Source: JAEUMY01 sp031394355 (GTDB taxonomy: Bacteria > Pseudomonadota > Gammaproteobacteria > Burkholderiales > Usitatibacteraceae). From it: a stretch of DNA of 16,705 nucleotides. Positions 6,811-13,358 of the stretch are shown piece by piece; position 1 is the first letter of the stretch; each line of letters starts with the position of its first letter. Under the pieces are notes generated by a model. The model was not told where the DNA came from and ran no database searches. It saw only the letters and a list, made by a program, of their open reading frames with translations. The stretch lies in the NCBI GenBank assembly GCA_031394355.1, contig JANNSU010000024.1:1-16705 (forward strand), given 5' to 3'. Both the position numbers and the translations under genes were made by a program.

Positions 6811-7383
6811 ATGAAGCGCATCGTCCTCCGTAAACTGGTCAAGCCGCCGCGCTGGGGTATTGCATGGTTCCCGCAATTCAGTAGCCAGACTACGCCTACG
6901 ATGGCGAATATTCGCAAGCAATTCGATCCGCTTGCAACGTCTTTACCACCCCACCTGTGGCTGGTATTTCCTTTTGCTGCGCATCTGAACGTCATCCAGC
7001 TCACCGCGCACATCCGCCGCCGCACGTCAGTCTGGCCACAGCTGCCGGTGGTTTTCGCAGGCGTCCGCAACTTGAAGGACGAGTTTGTGCTGCTCAACGC
7101 CCGCACCGGTGCCGCGAGCATCACGGCGCTGCATGACAGACTGTATGGCGGTGTCCTTGCCCCATTCCTGCGGGACGACATCGACTACGCGCCGCATATC
7201 ACGCTGGCACGCAGCACCGACCCGAAGGCCTTCGCAGCCGCCATGGACCTCGCGGAGAGCACGCTATCCGGCGAATACCGCGCTGTACTGCGAGAGGTGA
7301 GCCTGCTCAGCATTTCCGGCGAGGGCACACACCTGTCGCCCCGTCACCACGTGACTGAAGTTGCGCGTATCGCGCTGGGTTGA
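6811..7383 (+). CDS. 2'-5' RNA ligase / 2H phosphoesterase family protein
   Basis: A 190-residue protein of the 2H superfamily, whose members cleave or join 2',5'- or cyclic-phosphate bonds using two His-containing motifs. The expected N-terminal strand is present (WGIAWFPQF, 15-23), followed by IRKQFDPLATSLPPH. The first motif reads His48-Leu-Trp50 (PPHLWLVFPF), where the family usually has His-x-Thr/Ser. The second is canonical His129-Ile-Thr131 (YAPHITLAR). The ATG at 6811 is chosen because the next one (6901) would delete the first beta-strand; no good ribosome binding site supports either. A palindrome copy (6904-6915) lies inside the gene, and its stop codon sits in a 13-bp tandem repeat. 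The substrate is unknown, and loss of the first Thr could lower activity. Confidence 0.75.
   Translation: MKRIVLRKLVKPPRWGIAWFPQFSSQTTPTMANIRKQFDPLATSLPPHLWLVFPFAAHLNVIQLTAHIRRRTSVWPQLPVVFAGVRNLKDEFVLLNARTGAASITALHDRLYGGVLAPFLRDDIDYAPHITLARSTDPKAFAAAMDLAESTLSGEYRAVLREVSLLSISGEGTHLSPRHHVTEVARIALG
6904..6915. repeat. Palindrome GCGAATATTCGC, copy 4 (inside RNA ligase-like gene)
   Basis: A perfect 12-bp palindrome followed by AA, read in frame as Ala-Asn-Ile-Arg. The pgi remnant terminus encodes the same four residues from its own copy. Confidence 0.8.
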
Positions 7384-7413
7384 TCGGTTGGGTTGATCGG
7401 CTGGGTTGATCTG
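7375..7413. repeat. Three 13-bp tandem repeats (CTGGGTTGATCGG)
   Basis: CTGGGTTGATCGG, TTGGGTTGATCGG and CTGGGTTGATCTG lie head to tail at 7375-7387, 7388-7400 and 7401-7413. The first copy contains the last codons and TGA stop of the RNA ligase-like gene. This looks like slippage-type duplication across the gene end. Confidence 0.8.
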
Positions 7414-7420
7414 TCATGCC

Positions 7421-7450
7421 GGAAATCCCTTCTGCCGTAGCGGGAATTTC
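7421..7450. other. Imperfect hairpin between RNA ligase-like gene and frd promoter
   Basis: GGAAATCCC (7421-7429) can pair with GGGAATTTC (7442-7450), with one mismatch and one G-U pair. It has no T-run, so it is at best a weak or factor-assisted terminator separating the upstream gene from the frd operon. Confidence 0.3.
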
Positions 7451-7469
7451 AGTGGAGCCACCTCGCTCC

Positions 7470-7483
7470 TTGATACAGATCAA
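7470..7483 (+). promoter_or_regulatory. FNR/Anr binding site upstream of frdA
   Basis: TTGATACAGATCAA is a perfect match to the FNR consensus TTGAT-N4-ATCAA. Its centre (7476.5) lies about 41 bp before the start point predicted from the -10 element at 7505-7510, which is class II activator geometry. It predicts activation of frdABCD, and probably rquA, when oxygen is absent. CRP-like Dnr regulators can bind the same sequence, so the exact regulator is inferred. Confidence 0.88.
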
Positions 7484-7504
7484 AGGCCAGTTCTGGCGAG
7501 CCGC

Positions 7505-7510
7505 TCTAAT
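7505..7510 (+). promoter_or_regulatory. -10 element of the frd promoter
   Basis: TCTAAT differs from TATAAT at one position and lies 21 bases after the FNR box, the spacing expected for a class II FNR promoter. Transcription would start near 7517, giving a leader of about 100 bases before frdA. No separate -35 hexamer is needed in this arrangement. Confidence 0.65.
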
Positions 7511-7615
7511 GAAAGCGTGGCATGAACATCATCCAACCCAGTGACGGCTGGGGTGGTCGGCAATCGCAACACCGGCTTGACAGGCCTGATTCGTCCAAAG
7601 ACAGGACCTTGAAGA

Positions 7616-9400
7616 ATGGAAGTCTTCAACGCAGACGTGGTGATCATTGGCGCAGGGGGTGCCGGACTGCGTGCTGCGATTGCTGTGGCGGAAACCGATC
7701 CGGGGTTGACCATTGCGCTGGTGTCGAAGGTCTATCCCATGCGCAGCCACACCGTGGCCGCCGAGGGTGGCTCGGCCGGGGTGGTGCAATCGCACGACAG
7801 TCTTGACGCCCATTTTCATGACACGGTCGCCGGGGGCGACTGGCTGTGCGAACAGGAGGTGGTGGACTACTTCGTGGCGCACTGCACCGAGGAGATGGTG
7901 CAGCTGGAGCATTGGGGATGCCCATGGAGCCGCAAGCCGGATGGCCATATCAACGTACGCGCATTCGGTGGCATGAAAATCGAGCGGACCTGGTTTGCCG
8001 CCGACAAGACCGGCTTTCACATCCTGCATACACTGTTTCAAACGTCGATGAAGTATCCATCGATCAAGCGGTTTGATGAACATTTCTGTGTCGAGTTGAT
8101 TGTCGAGGACGGGCGGACGCAGGGCGTGGTGATCATCAATATTGCGTCCGGTGAATTCACCCTTGTTGAAGCGGCTGCCACAATCATTGCCACGGGTGGC
8201 GCGGGACGGGTGTTTCGCGAAAACACCAATGGCGGCATTGTCACCGGCGACGGCATGGCAATCGCCTATCGACACGGCGTGCCATTGCGCGACATGGAGT
8301 TTGTGCAATATCACCCCACCTGCATGCCCGGCACCGGATTGTTGTTCACCGAAGCGTGTCGCGGTGAGGGCGGCTTTCTGGTCAACAAGGATGGCTATCG
8401 CTACCTGCAGGACTACGGCCTCGGGCCGGCGATGCCCACGCCGGTGAACAAAGCGATGGAGCTCGGGCCGCGTGACCGGCTGAGCCAGGCATTCTGGTAT
8501 GAGCAACAAAAGGGCCGCACCACCGAAGGCATGCACGGCGCGCATGTACACCTTGACCTGCGGCATCTGGGCGAACAAAAGCTGCGTGAACGGCTGCCAC
8601 AGATCTACGAGCTTGCCGAGGAATTTCTCGGCATTGACCCGGCCAAAACGCCGATCCCGGTACGGCCTGCGGTGCACTACACCATGGGCGGTATCGAAGT
8701 GGATGGACGCTGTGCTGCGGCGCTGCCCGGTCTTTACGCCGTGGGTGAATGCTCGAGCGTTGGCATCCATGGTGCCAACCGTCTTGGCTCCAATTCGCTT
8801 GCCGAGTTGTGTGTTTTCGGCAAGGTCGCTGGTGTGGAGGCGGCAAGACATGCCCGAACTGTCGCGCCGGGCCGCTCAACGATGTTGCATAAGCAGGCCG
8901 AGGTGGCGGAGCAGCGTGCCATGGGTGTGGTGAGGAAACACAACGGCACCGAACGGATATCCGTGCTGCGACGTGAAATGGCTGAATCCATGGAGCGTGG
9001 CTGCGGAATCTATCGGACTGGCGAGGAGATGCAGGCAACCTGCGACAAGATCGCCGAGCTTCGCGAGCGCGTCGGGCATGTCAATGTCTCGGACAAATCA
9101 TCCGTATTCAATACGGAATGGTTGCTCGCCATGGAATTGGGCTATCAACTTGATGTCGCCGAGGCGATGGCGTGTTCGGCGCTGAACCGCCGGGAATCGC
9201 GCGGCGCGCACCAGCGACTGGATGGATTCACCGCCCGTGACGACACCCACTACCTGAAACATACACTCGCGACCTATGCGGGCAAGGGTGCGCCGAGCCT
9301 GACGTTATCCCCCGTGACGATCACCCATCTACCGCCGGGCGTGCGTGCCTATGGTGCCGCCGGTGAACAAGCAGATGCCGCTGCGGGGGCAAAACCATGA
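7616..9400 (+). CDS. frdA: Fumarate reductase flavoprotein subunit
   Basis: Catalytic subunit that reduces fumarate to succinate on the cytoplasmic face of the inner membrane. At 594 residues it is near the E. coli FrdA length and matches it along its whole course. The FAD dinucleotide fold is GAGGAGLRAA (12-21), and covalent FAD attachment is expected at His45 in MRSHTVAAEGG. Glu50 in AAEGG is the fumarate reductase residue; succinate dehydrogenases have Gln there. Active-site candidates are His233 (QYHPT), Arg286 (LGPRDRLS), His354 (VHYTMGG) and Arg389 (GANRLGSNS). These are each one position short of the E. coli numbering. It is the first gene of the FNR-controlled operon, and its stop overlaps the frdB start by 4 bp (ATGA). 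Confidence 0.97.
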   Translation: MEVFNADVVIIGAGGAGLRAAIAVAETDPGLTIALVSKVYPMRSHTVAAEGGSAGVVQSHDSLDAHFHDTVAGGDWLCEQEVVDYFVAHCTEEMVQLEHWGCPWSRKPDGHINVRAFGGMKIERTWFAADKTGFHILHTLFQTSMKYPSIKRFDEHFCVELIVEDGRTQGVVIINIASGEFTLVEAAATIIATGGAGRVFRENTNGGIVTGDGMAIAYRHGVPLRDMEFVQYHPTCMPGTGLLFTEACRGEGGFLVNKDGYRYLQDYGLGPAMPTPVNKAMELGPRDRLSQAFWYEQQKGRTTEGMHGAHVHLDLRHLGEQKLRERLPQIYELAEEFLGIDPAKTPIPVRPAVHYTMGGIEVDGRCAAALPGLYAVGECSSVGIHGANRLGSNSLAELCVFGKVAGVEAARHARTVAPGRSTMLHKQAEVAEQRAMGVVRKHNGTERISVLRREMAESMERGCGIYRTGEEMQATCDKIAELRERVGHVNVSDKSSVFNTEWLLAMELGYQLDVAEAMACSALNRRESRGAHQRLDGFTARDDTHYLKHTLATYAGKGAPSLTLSPVTITHLPPGVRAYGAAGEQADAAAGAKP

Positions 9401-10170
9401 GTGCTTCTGTCAATCTCACCCGCACGATCAGGATCGAAGTACTGCGCTACATCCCGGAGGAAGAAGAGCAACCGTACCACCAGACCTACGAGGTGCCGTT
9501 CACTGACGACATGTCTGTGCTGCAGGGGTTGCAATACATCAAGGATGAACTCGATGGCTCGTTGTCATACCGGTGGTCGTGCCGGATGGCGATCTGCGGC
9601 AGTTGCGGGATGATGATCGACGGCATCCCCAAGCTCGCCTGCAAGACATTTCTGCGGGACTACTTCCCCGGCGGGGTGTCGGTCGAGGCGCTGCATCACT
9701 TCCCGATCGAGCGCGATTTGATCATCGGCATGGAAGATTTCATCACCAAGCTCGAAAGCATCAAGCCCTACATCATCCCGGACAAGCCGCGCGCGCTTCT
9801 CGAGGGGGAGCATCTGCAAACGCCAGCCCAGCTGCAGGAATTTGAACAGTACAGTTCGTGCATCAACTGCCTGCTCTGTTACGCAGCCTGCCCGCAGTAC
9901 GGCCTGAATTCCAAATTCATCGGCCCCGGCGCCATGGCGTTGCTGCACCGATACAACCTGGACTCACGTGATGCCGGCAGCGAACAACGCATGCCCTTGG
10001 TGCACGCCGAAGAGGGTGTGTTCAATTGCACCGCGGTGGGCTACTGCTCCGAGGTCTGTCCGAAAAAGGTTGACCCGGCGAATGCGGTCAATATCAACAA
10101 GACCGAAAGTGCCAAGGACTATTTTCTGCGGTTTGTCCCGTTTATTGCACCGAAGGGGACGAGAAAATGA
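9397..10170 (+). CDS. frdB: Fumarate reductase iron-sulfur subunit
   Basis: Carries electrons from the membrane quinol site to FrdA. Of its 257 residues, the [2Fe-2S] ligands are Cys62, Cys67, Cys70 and Cys82 (SCRMAICGSCG ... ACKTF). The [4Fe-4S] ligands are Cys155, Cys158, Cys161 and a fourth at Cys165 that shares the cluster region (CINCLLCYAACP). The [3Fe-4S] region uses Cys211, Cys217 and Cys221 (CTAVGYCSEVCPK). Lys235, in VNINKTES, aligns with the E. coli FrdB lysine implicated in quinol binding. The N-terminus is slightly longer than in E. coli, with an acidic EEEE run at 21-24. Translation is coupled to its neighbours by 4-bp overlaps on both sides. Confidence 0.97.
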   Translation: MSASVNLTRTIRIEVLRYIPEEEEQPYHQTYEVPFTDDMSVLQGLQYIKDELDGSLSYRWSCRMAICGSCGMMIDGIPKLACKTFLRDYFPGGVSVEALHHFPIERDLIIGMEDFITKLESIKPYIIPDKPRALLEGEHLQTPAQLQEFEQYSSCINCLLCYAACPQYGLNSKFIGPGAMALLHRYNLDSRDAGSEQRMPLVHAEEGVFNCTAVGYCSEVCPKKVDPANAVNINKTESAKDYFLRFVPFIAPKGTRK

Positions 10171-10565
10171 GTGCACGCAGACCCTATGTGCGACCCATGG
10201 CAGGTTGGTGGCGCAAGAATCCGTTTTTCATCGAATACATGATCCACGAAGCGACCGCACTGTTTGTCGCGCTGTATGCGTTGATCCTGCTCATCAGCGT
10301 GATGCGTCTGGCCGATGGCCCGACCGCCTGGAATCAATGGGTCGAGTTTCTGACCAGCCCGCTTGCGGTGTTGACCCACATGCTGGTGTTGGTCGCATTT
10401 CTGTACCACACCTGGACCTGGTTCAACATCATGCCGCGCACCCTTCCACCCATCATGGTGGGCGGCAAGCGGGTTGCGGCCGCGACCATCACCCGCGTCG
10501 GCCTGGCCTGTGCCGCAGTGGCTTGTATCGGCGTGCTGATCATCGCGATCGGACTGGCGACATGA
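10167..10565 (+). CDS. frdC: Fumarate reductase membrane anchor subunit C
   Basis: A small hydrophobic anchor of 132 residues (E. coli FrdC has 131). It starts with the family signature RRPYVRPMAGWW. Three membrane spans are visible, about 28-50, 66-88 and 108-130. Glu28 in MIHEATALF aligns with the E. coli FrdC glutamate associated with the quinol site. There is no haem-binding His pattern of the SdhC/D type, consistent with a haem-free type D anchor. It overlaps frdB and frdD by 4 bp at each end. Confidence 0.95.
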   Translation: MSARRPYVRPMAGWWRKNPFFIEYMIHEATALFVALYALILLISVMRLADGPTAWNQWVEFLTSPLAVLTHMLVLVAFLYHTWTWFNIMPRTLPPIMVGGKRVAAATITRVGLACAAVACIGVLIIAIGLAT

Positions 10566-10918
10566 AGCGCTCGAATGCCCCGATTTTCTGGGCGTTGTTT
10601 GGCGCCGGCGGCATGTTGTCTGCACTGATCGGCCCGATGCTGGTTTGGATTACCGGTATCGCCGTGCCGCTGGGATGGTTGTTGCCGCGTGATTTGCTGT
10701 CCTACCAGAGCGCCCTCGCCATCACACAACACTGGTTTGGCAAGGGGCTTCTGTTCGTCGTGATCGCGCTGTTTCTTTGGCACAGCGCACATCGAATTTT
10801 TCATACGCTGCACGACCTTGGCATCCATGCGGGGACACTTGCGAAACTGGTTTGTTACGGCAGTGCGGCCATCGGCACACTGGCCGCCGCTCGTGCACTC
10901 TTGCTGATCGGGTTTTGA
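10562..10918 (+). CDS. frdD: Fumarate reductase membrane anchor subunit D
   Basis: The second anchor, 118 residues, beginning at the ATGA overlap with frdC. It has the FrdD signature FWALFGAGGMLSALIGP (9-25). Three hydrophobic spans follow, about 8-38, 60-78 and 95-116. The motif HRIFHTLHDLGIH (77-89) keeps the Arg and His residues that line the quinol site in E. coli FrdD. With FrdC it binds the quinol donor. The following rquA gene suggests the donor here is rhodoquinol rather than menaquinol. Fifty bases separate its stop from rquA, with no terminator between. Confidence 0.95.
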   Translation: MKRSNAPIFWALFGAGGMLSALIGPMLVWITGIAVPLGWLLPRDLLSYQSALAITQHWFGKGLLFVVIALFLWHSAHRIFHTLHDLGIHAGTLAKLVCYGSAAIGTLAAARALLLIGF

Positions 10919-10968
10919 ACGGAAGTTGATACGTTGTTTACATGACATTACAAGAAAAGGGTCATTAC

Positions 10969-11682
10969 ATGTCTGCCGCCGTTGATCATTTCAAGGTTGA
11001 ATTGCCCCAACGCTGCCGCGTGCCCCGGTATCTCGAAGAAACCTACTGGTGGGCCTACGTTCACCCGAATGCGATCAAGCTGTTTGAGCGCCAGTGGTTG
11101 GTGAATGCCATTTTGTTCGGCAACTTTGCACGGCTGCGTGATGCCGCGCTGGATGCGCTCGGCAAACAGGTGGCTGGCCGCACGCTTCAGCTGGCATGCG
11201 TCTATGGCGATTTCTCACCAAGATTGGCGGCGCGTATTGCACCGGGAGGTTCCCTCGACGTCGTCGACGTATTGCCGCTTCAGCTGGAAAATCTTGGCAA
11301 GAAGCTCACGCCGGACATGCCGATCACCTGTCATTTGCGAGACTCTACCGCGCTCGGCTTTGCAGACGCCCGCTACGATCAAACCATCTTGTTTTTTCTC
11401 TTGCATGAACAGCCCGAGACGGTGCGCCGCAAGACCTTGCATGAAGCCCTGCGGGTCACCAAGCCGGGTGGCCGGGTGGTGGTGGTTGACTACCATCTGC
11501 CGCAGCGTTTACACCCGTTGCGCTACCTGTTTCGGCCAGTGCTGCGCTGGCTGGAGCCCTTTGCGCTCGATCTGTGGCAGCAGGACATCAGCTGGTGGCT
11601 ACCGCAAGACATCAAACCGGCACAGATACAAAAGCAGACCTCGTTTGGCGGGCTTTACCAACAGTTGGTTATCACGCGCTGA
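10969..11682 (+). CDS. rquA: Rhodoquinone biosynthesis enzyme RquA (methyltransferase-like)
   Basis: A 237-residue protein of the UbiE/UbiG-like class I methyltransferase fold with the distinctive RquA N-terminal block: VPRYLEETYWWAYVHP (18-33), then FERQWLVNAILFGN (39-52). The cofactor-loop region reads LQLACVYGDFSPRL (73-86) in place of the usual glycine-rich motif, and a VVD strand end lies near Asp100. Members convert ubiquinone to rhodoquinone by replacing a ring methoxy group with an amino group, using S-adenosylmethionine as nitrogen donor, at the membrane. Generic searches would call it a SAM methyltransferase. The ATG at 10969 has AAAAGGG upstream at suitable distance; the in-frame ATG at 10942 has no site. 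Position directly after frdD supports the assignment strongly. Confidence 0.9.
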   Translation: MSAAVDHFKVELPQRCRVPRYLEETYWWAYVHPNAIKLFERQWLVNAILFGNFARLRDAALDALGKQVAGRTLQLACVYGDFSPRLAARIAPGGSLDVVDVLPLQLENLGKKLTPDMPITCHLRDSTALGFADARYDQTILFFLLHEQPETVRRKTLHEALRVTKPGGRVVVVDYHLPQRLHPLRYLFRPVLRWLEPFALDLWQQDISWWLPQDIKPAQIQKQTSFGGLYQQLVITR

Positions 11683-11797
11683 TCGTGGCCATGATGAAGG
11701 TGCTGCCATTTCACCCCGCCCAGACACCCCCATGTGGTGACTTCTGCGGTCCTGCATGCAGCACGTTTGCGCCGGCACTTTCAACTGGAGGTTTGTC

Positions 11798-12142
11798 ATG
11801 AATGCAATGCGTCACATCGTCAGCCCGTCTCTTTGCATCCTTCTTGCCTGTGGCGCATCTGCTGCAACGGCTCAAGATGTCGATGTTGCGGCGGCGGAGC
11901 AACTGCTCAACGCGAACAAGTGCGCGAAGTGTCACTCGGTGGACAAGCAGAAGGATGGTCCGCCTTACAAGAAGACCGCCGCCAAATACAAAGGCCAGCA
12001 GGATGCTGAAGCCAAGCTGGTCAAACACCTGACGTCGTCTCCCAAGATCGAGATTGACGGCGTCAAGGAAGAGCACCCGAATATCAAGACCACGGACGCG
12101 GCCGCGCTCAAGAATCTCGCCCGTTTCATTCTCAGCCGCTAG
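11798..12142 (+). CDS. Secreted monohaem class I cytochrome c lacking a methionine ligand
   Basis: A 114-residue precursor with a signal peptide ending near ATAQ/DV (about residue 26) and one haem site, CAKCH at 42-46. The core resembles small cytochromes of the c551/c5 type: AEQLLNANKCAKCHSVD, then DGPPYKKTAAKYKG and AALKNLARFIL. The mature chain contains no methionine at all. The usual MPPN loop is replaced by KEEHPNIKTTD, so His93 is the likely sixth haem ligand (His77 is an alternative). The ATG at 11798 follows TGGAGG at good distance, which decides the start. It lies 115 bp after rquA and 18 bp before the NapC-type gene, so it probably serves that quinol dehydrogenase in the periplasm. 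Confidence 0.85.
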   Translation: MNAMRHIVSPSLCILLACGASAATAQDVDVAAAEQLLNANKCAKCHSVDKQKDGPPYKKTAAKYKGQQDAEAKLVKHLTSSPKIEIDGVKEEHPNIKTTDAAALKNLARFILSR

Positions 12143-12160
12143 AACAGGACCCTTATCCCC

Positions 12161-12745
12161 ATGAAGAAACTATTCTCGACTTTGGCAAGACACTGGCGCT
12201 GGACCCTGGCGGGCTTGGTCAGCCTGGGCATTTTCTCGGTCAGCGTGGGTATCTCAGGCGCTTACGTTCTGGCTGCGACCAGCACGGAGGAGTTCTGTGT
12301 GGGCTGTCACGAAATGACCTATCCCTACAAGGAGTACAAAGGCACGGTGCACGACACCAACCGGACAGGCGTGAGGGCAATCTGTACCGACTGCCACGTG
12401 CCCCATGAGCCCGGTCCGCTTGTCGTGGCGAAGATCAAGGCCAGCCAAGAGCTCTACTACACCTACATCAGCCCATCCATCAACACACCGGAGAAGTTTG
12501 AAGCCAAGCGCTCCGAGATGGCACAGCGGGTATGGCGCCGGATGAAGGCCAGTGACTCGCATGAATGCCGCAGCTGCCATCGAGCCGACAAGATGAATGT
12601 GGAACTCCAGTCTGAGCGTGCGCGCACGCGCCACGCCACGGCCCAGAAGGAAGGCAAGACATGCATCGAATGCCACTTTGGCATCGCGCACAAGGAGCCT
12701 GAGGGGCCAGGCCCCGCCGAACTGTTCGGCAAACCCAAAACCTAG
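12161..12745 (+). CDS. NapC/NirT-family tetrahaem cytochrome c (membrane quinol dehydrogenase)
   Basis: A 194-residue protein with an uncleaved N-terminal membrane anchor (WTLAGLVSLGIFSVSVGISGAY, about 14-35) and a periplasmic domain. It has four haem sites: CVGCH (46-50), CTDCH (75-79), CRSCH (136-140) and CIECH (168-172). Family landmarks are FCVGCHEMTYPYKEY, NRTGVRAICTDCHVPHEPGP, INTPEKFEAKRSEMA and RMKASDSHECRSCH. Such proteins oxidise quinols and pass electrons to periplasmic reductases or soluble cytochromes. No nitrate, nitrite or TMAO reductase gene is beside it, so its acceptor is open. The flanking monohaem cytochromes are the nearest candidates. It could be called NapC, NirT or CymA-like, and the sequence alone does not choose. 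Confidence 0.92.
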   Translation: MKKLFSTLARHWRWTLAGLVSLGIFSVSVGISGAYVLAATSTEEFCVGCHEMTYPYKEYKGTVHDTNRTGVRAICTDCHVPHEPGPLVVAKIKASQELYYTYISPSINTPEKFEAKRSEMAQRVWRRMKASDSHECRSCHRADKMNVELQSERARTRHATAQKEGKTCIECHFGIAHKEPEGPGPAELFGKPKT

Positions 12746-12769
12746 CCCCACACCACAAGGAGAACACCA

Positions 12770-13249
12770 ATGAAACTCAGAATGTTGGCCGCCGCTCTCG
12801 GCACAATGATCCTTACGCCAGCCCTGGCACAGGACACGGTGTCCTATCGCAAGGACATCGCACCGCTCCTCAAGAAGTACTGCCTGGAGTGCCACGCAGC
12901 ACCTGACGCCCCCTCCTACGCCGACTTCAAACTCGACGAAGAGAAGTGGAAGAAGGCGAAATTCGGCGCCCGCTTGGACACCTACGAACACGTCGTCACG
13001 CTGGTGGCATATCCCGGCACCGGTGCGATGATGCGTCGTCTTGACGACGGCACAAGCGAACATGCCGGTGGCAAGCCTGGCAATATGTACAAGCACCTGG
13101 GTGAGACCGAGGAGGAACGCAAGACCAACCTCGCGATCATGAAGGCATGGGTCGGCGAAGGCGGATGGAACCTGAACCGCATGCAGGCGCGTGGAGGCGT
13201 TCCGGGCCTGACCAAGGAGCAACTCGACAAGGTGAAAGTGAAGTACTGA
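12770..13249 (+). CDS. Secreted monohaem cytochrome c
   Basis: A 159-residue precursor. The signal peptide ends PALA/QD (residue 20). The mature part begins VSYRKDIAPLLKKYCLECH, with one haem site at 38-42, a beginning common in cytochrome-like domains of the form xDIxPLLxxxCxxCH. Methionines at 87-88 (GTGAMMRRL) and 106 (GNMYKHLG) are possible distal ligands. The second half is helical and charged. AAGGAG precedes the ATG at good spacing. It ends the gene run just before a strong terminator, which suggests joint transcription with the two upstream cytochrome genes. Its partner is unknown; accepting electrons from the NapC-type protein is plausible. Confidence 0.85.
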   Translation: MKLRMLAAALGTMILTPALAQDTVSYRKDIAPLLKKYCLECHAAPDAPSYADFKLDEEKWKKAKFGARLDTYEHVVTLVAYPGTGAMMRRLDDGTSEHAGGKPGNMYKHLGETEEERKTNLAIMKAWVGEGGWNLNRMQARGGVPGLTKEQLDKVKVKY

Positions 13250-13269
13250 TCTGTACATCATGCCGTGTA

Positions 13270-13304
13270 GGAAATGCCGCTTTCCCAGCGGCATTTCCTT
13301 TTTC
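13270..13304 (+). terminator. Intrinsic terminator after the cytochrome genes
   Basis: GGAAATGCCGCT (13270-13281) and AGCGGCATTTCC (13287-13298) form a perfect 12-bp stem with a 5-base loop, followed at once by TTTTTC. It begins 20 bases after the last cytochrome stop and marks the end of the frd-rquA-cytochrome block. Confidence 0.93.
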
Positions 13305-13358
13305 TTGGCCTGCCGGGTTTACTGCAGCCCACATCGGATGGATGTGACCGCCTGAGCC

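Noticed and set aside
7375..7413. Short tandem repeats considered as a CRISPR array
   Set aside because: The units are 13 bp and directly adjacent with no spacers, and there are no cas genes.
7529..8851. 440-codon open frame on the minus strand opposite frdA
   Set aside because: frdA is certain over this interval. The antisense frame covers the frd promoter and has no protein features.
10981..10996. FNR-like sequence TTGATCATTTCAAG inside rquA
   Set aside because: The right half-site does not match ATCAA and it lies downstream of the start codon, so it is not a credible control site.
11691..11801. 36-codon frame between rquA and the first cytochrome gene (MMKVLPFHPAQTPPCGDFCG...)
   Set aside because: No ribosome binding site, no recognisable peptide, and it overlaps the cytochrome start; its cysteine pair is likely chance.
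12254..13294. 346-codon open frame on the minus strand across the cytochrome genes and terminator
   Set aside because: It runs antisense to two certain cytochrome genes with multiple CXXCH sites and through an intrinsic terminator.
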